Of a DNA stretch of 56,922 nt, positions 11,564 through 21,072 are shown piece after piece. Source of the stretch: Haplomitrium mnioides (lineage: Eukaryota; Marchantiophyta; Haplomitriopsida; Calobryales). The stretch's first letter is position 1. Each line of letters opens with the position of its first letter. The position numbers were made by a program, and so were the translations under genes. The stretch is taken from assembly GCA_049999725.1 (NCBI GenBank), contig JBNGIS010033739.1, forward strand, positions 47,354 through 104,275. Reading direction: 5' to 3'. The notes beneath the pieces were generated by a model. It did not search any database. It saw only the letters and a program-made list of their open reading frames with translations, and was not told the origin of the DNA.

Positions 11564-12326
11564 CTGCACACAACAAAAATAGAAAAAAATAAGAGGAGAC
11601 AAGAAAATAAATTTATAACTATAGAGAGAAAGACAACTTGCACAAAGACCTTGGACTCCAAGCTAAGATGGACATTGAATTCCATGCTTGCATGGACAAT
11701 AGTCTTGGTGTGTAAGAACTTCAAAGCTCATGCATACATGGACTTTGATGCCCAAGAGGGCTTGGACTTCAAAGTCCATGCTTGTCCATGCGCTCATGGA
11801 CTTCACAATACTTGCGTGTTAGGAATTGATAATCCAAGCTCGCTTGGACTTTGCAGTCAATGCGCGCATTGACTTTATAGTCCAGACGCTCTTGGACTTC
11901 TTAGTCCATGCGCGTATAGACTTCATATTCCAAGCGAGCATGGACTTCAAAGTCTTATGCGCCCATGGACGTGGCATTCCAAGCGAGCATGTACTTGTAA
12001 GGTAAACGATGTCTGGATGTTCAAGTAATCGAGTGCAAAGAATTGGAAGTCCATACCCGCAAGGACTTCAAAGCCAAGCACGCTTGGACTGCAAAGTCCA
12101 AGCGGGCAAGGACTGTGTAGTCCATGTGCGCATAGACTGTAAAGTCCTAGTGCGCAAGGACTATGAAGTCCCTCCGCACGCATGGACTTAGAAGTCGATG
12201 CGTGCAAGGACTTCAAAGTCCATATGCACATGGACTCAAAATGTTTTTTATCATACTCAAAGATAATTTACAATAAACTCAATAAAACTCTAAAGAAATA
12301 AATGTACAATGAAAAAAAAAACTTAC
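11564..12326. repeat. Intron with palindrome array (24-26 bp period)
   Basis: 763-bp intron of the methyltransferase gene. From about 11680 to 12236 it is filled with units of the form agtccatgcgcgcatggact(tcaa). A perfect 20-bp palindrome lies at 11855-11874 (agtcaatgcg/cgcattgact) and a near-perfect one at 11833-11848 (tccaagct/cgcttgga). Units drift but keep complementary arms. Confidence 0.85.
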
Positions 12327-13790
12327 CAAAAGCTTCTCAAAACTAGAATAAAATGCAGCCATCTTGGACTCCTCAATGTAGAGAGGGTACTTCTCTCTTG
12401 CTTCCTCCTAACTGTTACAGTAAACTTCAGAACAAAAACTTTTCACCATCACTGCCAAAACTTTATGTCTCTCTACCTCCCAAGACATTTCATCCATTGA
12501 AAGCTCTTTGGCTTCCATGCATTTCAAAACTGAAATTTTCACTTTGTCAGGAAGACCTTGAAGGGACCTCTAAGGTGTTCTTTTCATGTCCTCCATTCTA
12601 AGAGATCCCTTTGCCTTTAGCTTCTAGCCTTTAACATTATTTTTCTCCCACATCAAAAATATGCTTTGTTGTAGATCCCAAAGCTTGCCACTTCAAAATA
12701 CAAGCTAGAACCAATTGTCTTGAGAAGTGGTTGTCTTCTCAAGTGTGGACTTGGGTTTTATCTCCAAGATTTTCAGCACCAATTTTCTTTTTCAATTTCT
12801 GGGATGACACCATCCCACTCTCCACAAACCTTTGATGCCAATATTTGACCTTTTGAATTGAGGTAATTTCTATCTTGTATCTCTGATTGCAGTTGTCATT
12901 GATTGCAAAAATATGGGCCTCTATTGGTGTAAGGCACACGTAGACATAGCAATTGCAGAGCGAAAGCGCCGGACTCTTCGCTCTGTATTTTGTTATTAGA
13001 AGTTGCCTTGCTACAGGACTGTGATTGTCTCTTGCAATCTCATAGCGATACTTGTCAGGGTTCCTAATATTGAACTCTGACTTGTCCTTCAACCTGCACT
13101 TTGGATCAACAAATATAATAAAAAATCTATGTGCATATTTATTTGTGAGCATTCTCTGCGCCAAAAGCTCAACAAAATTTTTATTTAGCCTTATAATCTA
13201 GAAAGACCCCCAATTGTCCATTTCAAGTTTTGGCAGATTCAAGTTCTCGAGCCTAATGGTAATTTTTTCTTCGCGGACCCTACATTGTTAGATTGCAAAC
13301 TCTCTGATTTGTTTTCTTATCCTCCTCAGACACTGTCTTGTTCTTGGAAAGTTTCCAACCCCTTGTGCGATTGCCTTTTTGCTCTTGATATTGGAGCCCA
13401 AACTGGCTCCGGCTCTGTTTCTTGCCCCAAGCTACTTGGTGCTGAAGACGAAGGGGCAGAAGAAGATGACCTTGCTGGAGATTCAGAGGGGACTGGCTCC
13501 TCCTCAATAACTAGAGCTAGAACAGGCTTTTTCTTCTGAATCGCATATTTCTTCTTTTTGGGAGCCTCAACTGGCTCCACCTCTTTTCTTTTTTTTGGGT
13601 AGAAAGGCCTACCGCATAAATTGAAAATGTTGCCCCACTCGGATGCAACACTAGTTGTTGAATATTAACACCATACTTGGGCTTCAGAATTTTGATATGG
13701 ATGGCCAACTTTATGAAATTGTATTCAATGCACTTCTCATCTTTGTAGGAATCCACAAAATCCACCAGAAAATGAGTAAAAAATAAATTA
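12327..13790 (-). other. Methyltransferase gene exon 2 (unrecognised domain plus linker)
   Basis: Reading leftward: FVDSYKDEKCIEYNFIKLAI; then EPVEAPKKKKYAIQKKKP and a Ser/Pro/Glu-rich linker; then KFVELLAQRMLTNKYAHRFF with VDPKCRLKDKSEFNI; QRYKIEITSIQKVKYWHQRF; and finally EMSWEVERHKVLAVMVKSF and FYSSFEKLL before the donor at 12326. Copy B carries the same order (for example VQRMLTNEHAHNF). I recognise no family. The basic linker suggests nuclear import. Several stops and frame changes are present. Confidence 0.5.
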
Positions 13791-13849
13791 AAAAAATGAT
13801 TAAGCACAAGTACAAGTGTTCACGGAAAGAAAAAAGGCAATGCAATCCA

Positions 13850-14175
13850 TGTGTGCATGGACTCGAGACTCCATGCGCATATGGAGTTCAAGGTCCACTT
13901 GCACAATCACTCTCTGGTAAATGCGCGCTCGACACCATTCGCACAAGGATCTGGAAGTTCATGCGTGTATGGACTTCCAGGTCCAAGCGCGCAACAACCA
14001 AGGAGTCCTTGTGCGAGTGGACTGGGACTTCATGCGCGCATGGACCCAGGAGTCCATGCACACATGGACTTGAGAGTCCTTGCGCACAAGGACCCGAGAG
14101 ACCATGCGCGCCTGGACTCCCAAGTCCAGGCACGCACGGACTCAAGACTCAATGCGTGCATGGACATGGGAGTTC
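13850..14175. repeat. Intron 1 palindrome array, exact 24-bp period
   Basis: About 13 units of 24 bp, such as tccatgcgcgcatggaccca, with arms that vary together. For example 14077-14092 is tccttgcg/cacaagga, while 14031-14042 is catgcg/cgcatg. The units translate into short Cys/His/Gly-rich repeats in three frames, but they sit in an intron. Confidence 0.85.
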
Positions 14176-14223
14176 CAAGGTAGTAAAAAAGGAAACAAAT
14201 GAAAAAGGGTTTTAAGAATTTAC

Positions 14224-14583
14224 CTTGCTATCTTCTTTTGCTGCTTGAAGATGCTTGACAAAAATATCCCTCTCCTTCATCTCGAAAAAGGCAAATCATT
14301 TGCGATTTGCAGTGTAAAGGGTAATCGTATCTTGTGACTGCACAAGTAGCTCAATGTTGGCTTTCTTACCTTCTCAAATCATCGTGATTTGAACCACAAG
14401 ACCCAAATTAAATTTCTCACCTTCCCCAACAAAAAGGAAAAGGTGTTGATTGGGGTCTTTCAAGGAACAACAATTTACAAGCCAATCCCACTCTAGTTTT
14501 TCAGGCTCTAGAGCTTTGATAACATTTGAATACTTGTAAGGCTTTGGTTGAGCAGGTCTAGAAAAATTTCCTTGAGATGCCAT
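14224..14583 (-). other. Methyltransferase gene exon 1
   Basis: Encodes PAQPKPYKYSNVIKALEPEK, LEWDWLVNCCSLKDPNQHLF and GEGEKFNLGLVVQITM, then KERDIFVKHLQAAKED before a gtaaat donor at 14223. Copy B has PKPYRYLDVLKVPEPQKL, GEKFNMGILV and NEMKPHDIFTKYLQ. The family is unknown. The conservation between two diverged copies supports a real coding exon. Confidence 0.6.
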
Positions 14584-15044
14584 TTTCAAGATGGTAGAAA
14601 CAGGTAGAATTAGAGGTGAAAATTCTAATGAACAAAAGTGAGCAAAACTCGGAAGGCTGGAAAGAGAAAAATAGCAAGTAAATACAAAAACAGCAATGAT
14701 AAGAAAATAAAAACCAGAAAGTGAACTCACAACAATGGAAAGAAACTTTCCACTAACACTCCTTTTATAGCTAAATTTCAAAAAATCCCTTTTCTCGTCA
14801 AAAATTGATTCCCAGAGCTCTTGATACGTAGGTTTGCGTGGTGCAAAAAAAATGCTAGTATATAAAGCATCGCTTGTTTTCATCTTTCCAATTTTTATTT
14901 TTCATTTTCTTCACAAAAAGTTCCCATTTTTGTTGTTTTGCAAAAATTTCTTGAAAAAACACATCTTTTAGGTAGGTTGTAAGATGTTCATAATATTTGT
15001 TAAAATAGTTTCTTGAAGTAATTGATTTTTAGTGAGCCTTTTCA
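14584..15044. promoter_or_regulatory. Bidirectional promoter, copy A
   Basis: 461 bp between the two divergent ATGs. TATAAAAG on the minus strand (14762-14769) lies about 180 bp upstream of the leftward ATG. TATATAAAG on the + strand (from 14859) lies about 180 bp upstream of the rightward ATG. Copy B has the same layout (23670-23677 minus, 23769 plus). A GGAAAG/CTTTCC inverted repeat near 14736-14750 is also conserved. Confidence 0.6.
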
Positions 15045-18000
15045 ATGGTTGGGGTTTTTAAATGCAAGAAGAGGTTAGAATTCCAAGATTCATCTTCACA
15101 AAAAAATGTTACTTTTGACATGCAAATTGAGATTTGTTCAAACCGCAATTATTCGGAGGTAAGCGATGGAGTACCAAAAGCATCAAATGTGATGGCGAGT
15201 ATATTGAGGAAAAAAGATGGCTTCTATTAAGTCAAAAAGCTCTACCCAAAAAGATCGAGAAGGTGAACTCCATGTGCGCAAAGAATTAGAGACTGAACCC
15301 TATGCGCGCATAGGGTCAAGGTGTGAATCCAATGCGTGCATAGGATTAACGAGTGAACAACTTGCGTATAAAGGATCAAAGAGGGAACCCAGTGCTCGCA
15401 AAGAATTAAAGAAACAAACTTCATCCAGCACAAGATCTTTGTTGCCCTTCAAGCGGTCAAAGTTGAATCTTTCCTCTGAGTATTTCAACATATCAATAAA
15501 AAAAAGATTCAACACAAAAATAAATGGCTGTATACTTTTCTTCATCTTCATATGATGGAGACCTTGATATTCATGATCAAAGTGTGTTTGTTCAAAACAC
15601 AAACAATATATAATCTCTGGATAGTTTTAATTTTGAAGATGAACCACTATCCCCGATAGCACCACTCAAACAACGAGTGATTTTGTTTCAAGTTGCACCT
15701 TGCAATGAGATTGGGACATTTGAAACAAACCAAATTCTTTTGGAGGAGTCTTCAATTGATAGTTTGAGAAATGATTCTAGCAAAGAGTCTCAATCAATCA
15801 ACATTTCTTTGGAGTTATCGCAAAAGACCTTGAATTTGCTACAAAAACATTTCCTTCTAATCAACATGTTGATCAAGATCTTTCGGATGAATAATCTCCT
15901 ATTGTTGGATTTGCCTACAGACTGAATCGTCCAACACAACATAAGAATTCTTTGTATGGGCCAAAACCCAAATGCGTAAACACCTTACGTGAAAATTCTT
16001 TGCGGAAAGTCTATCATGACGAGAGCTTTGTGAAGAACAAGCTCGATTTAATGTCAATTTCTAAATTTAAAAGAATTTCTTGTTGTCAAATAATTGCTTG
16101 TTGTTGTGCAAGACAAATTTTTTGAAAACTGTGAGAGAAATGTACTTTCGACAAAGCATGAAGAATCAAGATATCACATTGCAGTGGGGAATACCAAGAA
16201 AAGACTCTGATGTTGAGAATTGATTTACACTACCTGGCGGTACCTTTATCTATAGAAAAGCCTTTAAATTAATATTGGCAGTAGGGAATGATAGAATTCA
16301 AAGGATTCAAAATCTCAAAAACGCAGATCCTAGAGAACTATCTGCTAAAGGAGTTTTTATGCATGAAAGGATGGACAATTTTTTCCAAGGACACTGCGAG
16401 AGAATGCCCAATCACAAAGTTTATAACTTGTCCGATAATTTTACAAAATGTGAATTTTATGACTACTACACAACTTATTTGAAAGAGAAAGATCCCCATT
16501 GTATTCTTAGTTTCTCGGGTTTTACAAAACATTAGAGAACTCATTTTCTAAATGTAAAAATTCCAAAACAAAATAGATTTGTTGTTTGTGAAACATACGA
16601 AGAAATAAAATCTTTGCGAGAAAAATTTGTCTTGGAGTCCAACAAAGGTAACAAATTTTCTTTTCTTTTGACACCTTTGGTTAATCCATGTTCTTTTTTC
16701 TAGACTCAAAGCTTAGTTCTAGAGATGCTATATTTTCTCAACTTAAATCCAAAAGATTTTTTTTGTTAAGTTATTCAGCAAAGAAGATTTGAGTCGAATA
16801 GTTATTAGCAAGTTGAGTTGTGAGAAGAGAGTCTATGCTCGTATAGAGTCTGTTGTTTTAAGTTTCAATTTTAACCTTGTTTGCAACCGAATAAAGCAAG
16901 AAAATGAATCTCATTCTTGGTGGTGACCTTAGCCTTGCAAGAAGTTTTGTTTTTGTTCATTTAAATTAAGAGCCTTTGTTAAAAAACAATAGCAAGAGCT
17001 GTTTTTATTGTTTGCAAATCCTATGTGTGCATAGGATTTGTTCTTGCTCTTTTTAAAACCAGTCACAACAACAGTTACAAAAAGCCATAATATTGGTGGT
17101 GTTGTATTGATCTCATGCGCGCATACAATCAGTTGTTCTCCCCACTCATCCTAAACACTCTAAGGATGTGTTCTGGTACTCTTTGTTTGCAAATCTTATT
17201 TTTCTCTTTTTGAAACTTTTGTTTATTTTAGGTGAAATAGATTTTCCCTTTTTCAAATTACCTAAAGTTCATTTTTAATCTCTTACAAAGTTTTTACTTC
17301 TACGAATCCAAACATTTGTTTAAGATGACTTGAATGTTTTTGGCACATGAGGTTGTGTTTTAAAGTTACAAGTATCGACATATGTTTTATTGAACTACGT
17401 TTATGTCCTTCGTGCTTTTTGATGATGCAGTCAAATATAATCGCCAACTGTTTCTTCATCGTGACCAACAAATGAAACAACAAAACTTGCAAACCATCAA
17501 AGAAAATGTTATGTCGATGGTCTACTTGGGAATTGTCACTGATGGAATGGATTAGAAGAAAACTACTATTCCACACTGGTCTTTGCCACCAAAAAACATT
17601 GATAAAGATTGTTTGGTAGATGTGCATGTTGTTGGTGCATTAACATTCAATCATGCTCTTTCTTTGAGGGTCTTTTTAACATACGGAAACTTGAGAAGCA
17701 ATTCCAATTTGATATTTACTATTCTCAACAAAATATAATGTGACTTTGAAGGGTCGTTGCCTCCAACTTTGTATCTTTAGTTGGACAACACAACATGAAA
17801 GAATAAGAATTCTATCCTGTTTGGATATCTTAGTCTACTTATTGCCAAGAATGTTTTTTGAAAAATCAAGGTGGGATTTCTCATGGTTGGTCATACTCAT
17901 GATCAAATTGATCAAATGTTCAATCGATTCTTGAAACATTTGAAACGTGCCAAAGCTTTCACAATTATGAGTTTTAGCGAGGCGCTTCAAGTATCATATA

Positions 18001-18902
18001 ATCCTAAACCTCATGTAACTATTCTGTTGGAAACTTGGGATTTCAAAATGTTTCTGTAGCAACGTCCCTCTCTGGCTCAAACGATACATGATACTACTTT
18101 TAATCAACAATTCAAGTTCCAGTTAAATGATTCCAAGGCAAAGATAACACTTTTCAACAAATGAATTTTGGCTATCTGCGGATGGTATTTGTCAACTCAA
18201 GTACGTATTTGAAGTGGATAGAGAAACTTTGAGTTCAATGTTGATTCCTCTCAAGGCATATTCTAAAATCAAACGATCTCAAAAGGAAGAAAGAGAAGTG
18301 GATGCCAAAGAAGTGATATTTTCAATAAGAGACAACATAAGTGAGAATTGCTAGAAGTTCTTTACATATTCTGATATTCAATGGTGGAATGACTTTTTTC
18401 TTGCCCAATGAGAGATTGCGGCCTACATCCTTGAAAAAAAAAACGAGGACTCAAAGCAGAATTTACCTTTCCACCTTCACAACTGTCAAACATTTGTAAT
18501 GATTCTCAAAATGTTTGTCTAGGTTCTCAGCTTGGTGCTCAACATACAGAAAAAGATACTCCAATACAACAAATACTTTCTACACATCGAGCAATCTATG
18601 ATGGAGCACATAGACTGCGAGAAGGGACTCTTTTGCTCGAAACTCGATACGGGCATAAATTTGGCAATCTACATGAGATGAAAGCTAGAATGTTTATTTG
18701 TGTTGTTGCATCTCTAGATCCAAAGAGCAAACCATTTTGGGTTGCCAAAGTTCTCAAAGTTTTGTCATTTGATGAGGAAGATCCCCCAAACCCAAAACAA
18801 GTACGTGCTCAATGGTTTGCTTGTCAGACTGAGGATGCATTTTCTAGACAATACTTTCCAGAAAAAATAACAACATCAAAAGGAAAACCCAAATCCAAGT
18901 AA
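15045..18902 (+). pseudogene. DUF7869-like transposase-type gene (copy A)
   Basis: Rightward gene with a start at 15045 (MVGVFKCKKRLEF). In order it holds: a short N-terminus; five in-frame 10-residue repeats (15265-15414); an acidic Ser/Asn-rich region; CC-rich sequence near 16080-16110; VGNDRIQRIQNLKNADPREL; a probable intron (donor aaaggtaac near 16645, acceptor around 17290); DAVKYNRQLFLHRDQQ, then TDGMD, the LDNTT motif and GHTHDQIDQMFNRFL. The C-terminal region carries PFWVAKVLKVLSFDEEDPP and TEDAFSRQYFPE. The DGMD / LDN / GHTHxxID set is what I recall of DUF7869 proteins, thought to have an RNase H-like fold. Many stops (several TAG/TAA at likely Gln or Trp codons) make it non-functional. 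Confidence 0.6.
15265..15414 (+). repeat. In-frame 30-bp repeats encoding a 10-residue motif
   Basis: Five 30-bp units: ELHVRKELET, EPYARIGSRC, ESNACIGLTS, EQLAYKGSKR and EPSARKELKK. Each carries the palindrome core. The second has a perfect 18-bp palindrome at 15298-15315 (ccctatgcg/cgcataggg). Confidence 0.9.
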
Positions 18903-19172
18903 GATATTGATGTACTTGATGTGACACAAATTACAATTCTGTCTTTTGATTTTCTTCTTACAAAAAAAAACCAATTAAAGAAAACCACTCTAGCTAATAA
19001 TATTGATTGATTTTGCATAACTAAATTGACTCTCGCTCTATCATGCTTGTTGAAACAGACAAAAACAAATCTCAAAAACTTATGTACTTTTGTTTTTAGA
19101 AAATAACCTCGTTTTTAATGTTTTTTGACCTTAAAAATCACAAATTTTCCCTTAAAAACAGTTCTTGTTTTG
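18903..19172. other. AT-rich right end of copy A
   Basis: No gene beyond the last residues of the DUF7869-like frame. Homologous sequence at 49520-49665 ends copy B. The two share words such as ctatcatg(c/t)ttgttgaaa and ctcaaaaact(t/c)atgtac. Confidence 0.55.
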
Positions 19173-19206
19173 AGTAGCCTGTTTCTGGTTCAAAGTAAGG
19201 GGTGTT
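19173..19206 (-). repeat. Right terminal inverted repeat of copy A
   Basis: The reverse complement reads ccccttactttgaaccag and then agaaacaggcta. It matches the left end over about 25 bases with a few differences. The same right-end sequence recurs at 20745-20778. Confidence 0.5.
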
Positions 19207-19531
19207 TGAAGCCCAAACGCGTAGGGACTATTGAAGCCCTTGTGTGTATGGACTGCTAAAACTCATGATTGAAGAAATCTTGTACAGAAATCCAAATATG
19301 TTGAAAGGAAACTTCCATGCCAACATGGACTTACCAGATATCATGGTCGATGGCACAACAAACCTCCAAAAGAGCATCCTTGACAATGTTGAATTGTTGA
19401 GAAGAATAGATTATAACAAAAGACCAAAAATCAGAGGTTGTAATGGTCGCAAAAGAGGAAATCATGTCAAAAATATCATCCTTGGTGAAGGGTTTAAAGT
19501 CGTCATGCTTGCATTTCTTAATGTTATAATT

Positions 19532-19543
19532 GTAAGGAATATT
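19532..19543 (-). other. Methyltransferase motif IV (NIPY) in B1
   Basis: The minus strand reads Asn-Ile-Pro-Tyr within FTLAIANIPYNYNIKK. Amino-methyltransferases carry (D/N/S)-P-P-(Y/F/W) at the active site. Ile in place of the first Pro is unusual, but copy A shares it (DIPY). Confidence 0.6.
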
Positions 19544-20744
19544 AGCAATTGCTAAAGTGAAACATCTGGGTTTCACCAATCTCTTCAACTATCAAGCATT
19601 GGCCTCTTCGCAAGCTTGATAAAACACCACGTTAAGTCCATCGACATAGGACATTAAGTCCTCGTCTTGCTCTTCATGCCCTCCTTTAGTTAGAGGGACA
19701 TGAGGTTCATTTTTCTGCCTTGCCTTCCACTTTCTAGCTTTTTGACAATGGAGTAGAAAAGCAGAGTAGGATACAAGAGTGGAGGCCTGCTCTTGATCTT
19801 TTGGAGCTTTTCTGACCCTCGATCTCTTTCGCTCCTTGGCAATGGCCGTCAAGTTTTTGGCAAGCTGTCATTTGAACATTTTGTTCCCATGTTTATAACA
19901 TAGAAGAAAAAAAACAGAAGAGAAAACAAAAACAAAGACCTTGACTTTAAATAAGAATAGCAGTATATGTGCGCATGGACACTTGAGAACATTGATGGAG
20001 TCCATGCGCACTTGGGCTTGAGAGTCTATGCGTGCATGGACTCTTGATAATCTTAAAAAAAATCCATAAAACTTTACAAAAAGAATTGAAAAATGGGAAA
20101 AAAATTTACCAACAATTTCTCAAAGCTCGAGTAAAATAAGGACATCTTCGACTTCTCAGTGTGGATAAGATGCTCCATCATTTCTTCCACCCATGAGTTG
20201 CAATACACCTCGGAGCAAAAAGATTTTACCATCATCGCCAAAACTTTATGTCTCTCAAGTTTACAAGACATTTCTTCAATTGAAAGCTCTCCAACTTCCA
20301 CCTACTTCAAAACAAAAATTTTTATTGCATCGAGAAGACCCTTAAAGAACCTTCATGGTGTCCACTTCATGTCCTATGGCCACCATGGACAAAGATCCTT
20401 TGGCCTTTGGCTTTTAGCCCTTCATTGTATTTTTCTCCCACATCGTAAATATGCTCTGTTATAACTCCCATAGCTCTCCACTTTGGGATGCAAGTTGTAA
20501 CCAATTGTCCTAAGATGTGACAGTCTTTTCAAGAATGGACTTTGGCTTTATTTCCAAAGTCTCCAGCACCAATCTCTTTTTAATTTTTGGGATGACACCA
20601 TCTCACTCTCCATGTACCTCTTATGCCAGTACTCGACCTTTTGAATCAACATCATTTTCAACCTATACCATTGGTCGTAATTGTCATTAGTTGCAAAGAT
20701 ACGGGCTTCTGTTGGTGTTAGCCTCACCCGAAGGGTTCTTGTTT

Positions 20745-20778
20745 TGAGTAGTCTGTTATTGGTTCAAAGTAGTGGTTG
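20745..20778 (-). repeat. Second copy of the right terminal inverted repeat
   Basis: gttttgagtagtctgttatt followed by ggttcaaagtagtgg repeats the right end of copy A at 19167-19204. The sequence after it (tgtttgaagcccaag...ctgctaaaactcatg) also matches that following 19206. Confidence 0.65.
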
Positions 20779-21072
20779 TTTGAAGCCCAAGTGCGTACGG
20801 ACTGTTGAAGCCCTTGCTTGGACTGCTAAAACTCATGATTGAAGAAAACTTGTATAGAATTCCAAATATGTCGAAAGGAAACTTCCATGCCAACATGGAC
20901 TTTGTTGCTAACTTCTACAAAAACCAATAGGTTTTGTTCAAAAATCATTTTGCCAAAAAAAAATGGATCTTCAAGAAAATACTTAACAAATTCTATTTGG
21001 ATTGCAATAAGAATAAAGACTAATCACAAAATATTTTGTAAGAAAAATACTTTATTATTTTTGAAAAGTACA

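Larger units (their letters stand above)
10277..14583 (-). pseudogene. Spliced gene for a DNA N6-adenine/N4-cytosine methyltransferase-like protein (copy A)
   Basis: Leftward gene of about four exons and roughly 1000 residues. The start ATG is at 14583 (MASQG, then PAQPKPYKY), conserved as HANASKPAQPKPYRY in copy B. Introns inferred from splice signals are 14223 to about 13790, 12326-11564 (gtaagt..tgcag) and 11008-10911 (gtaagt..ttacag). Exon 2 holds a Lys/Pro/Ser-rich linker that looks like a nuclear localisation signal. Exon 3 holds motif IV and the exon 4 C-terminus holds motifs X and I. That order (IV, target region, X, I) is the beta class of amino-methyltransferases (Pfam N6_N4_Mtase type). 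Decay: in-frame stops, for example TGA just before ILDLCSGFGT where copy B has W, and an inversion over motif IV. The motif assignment is mine by eye. The N-terminal half is not recognised. Confidence 0.6.
9436..19206. mobile_element. Two-gene DNA element, copy A (DUF7869-like plus methyltransferase-like)
   Basis: About 9.8 kb, bounded by imperfect terminal inverted repeats. The left end reads ttactttgaactagaa and the right end is its inverse, ttctggttcaaagtaa. The order is: left terminus, palindrome array, leftward methyltransferase-like gene with arrays in its introns, 461-bp bidirectional promoter, rightward DUF7869-like gene, AT-rich right end. Copy B repeats this order, which is the main evidence that the two genes travel together. 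I could not define a target-site duplication, because similar arrays flank both ends. Both genes are decayed. Confidence 0.65.
19207..20778 (-). pseudogene. Partial methyltransferase-gene copy (B1)
   Basis: Starts with array and left-subterminal sequence, then an exon-3 equivalent (about 19340-19865) with FTLAIANIPYNYN, KKCKHDDFKPFTKDDIFDM, ISSFATITTSDFWSF and, upstream, SAFLLHCQKARKWKARQ. A shortened intron with two palindromes follows (about 19870-20100), then part of exon 2 (20110-20730: EELSIEE, KLERHKVLAMMVKSF). It breaks at about 20735 and joins directly to a right terminal repeat (20745-20778). Exon 4 and exon 1 are missing. It preserves the uninverted motif IV frame. Confidence 0.65.

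Noticed and set aside
11640-12236. CRISPR array
   Set aside because: The repeats are contiguous palindromic units with variable sequence and no unique spacers, in a plant nuclear context.
13796-14215. Three overlapping frames with Cys/His/Gly repeats, like a small repeat protein
   Set aside because: They arise from the 24-bp palindrome array, which keeps several frames open. The position is an intron flanked by a donor and conserved exons.
10277-14583. Bacterial contamination or a restriction-modification locus as the source of the methyltransferase
   Set aside because: Canonical introns, TATA promoters, palindrome arrays inside introns and linkage to plant retrotransposons all point to a eukaryotic gene.
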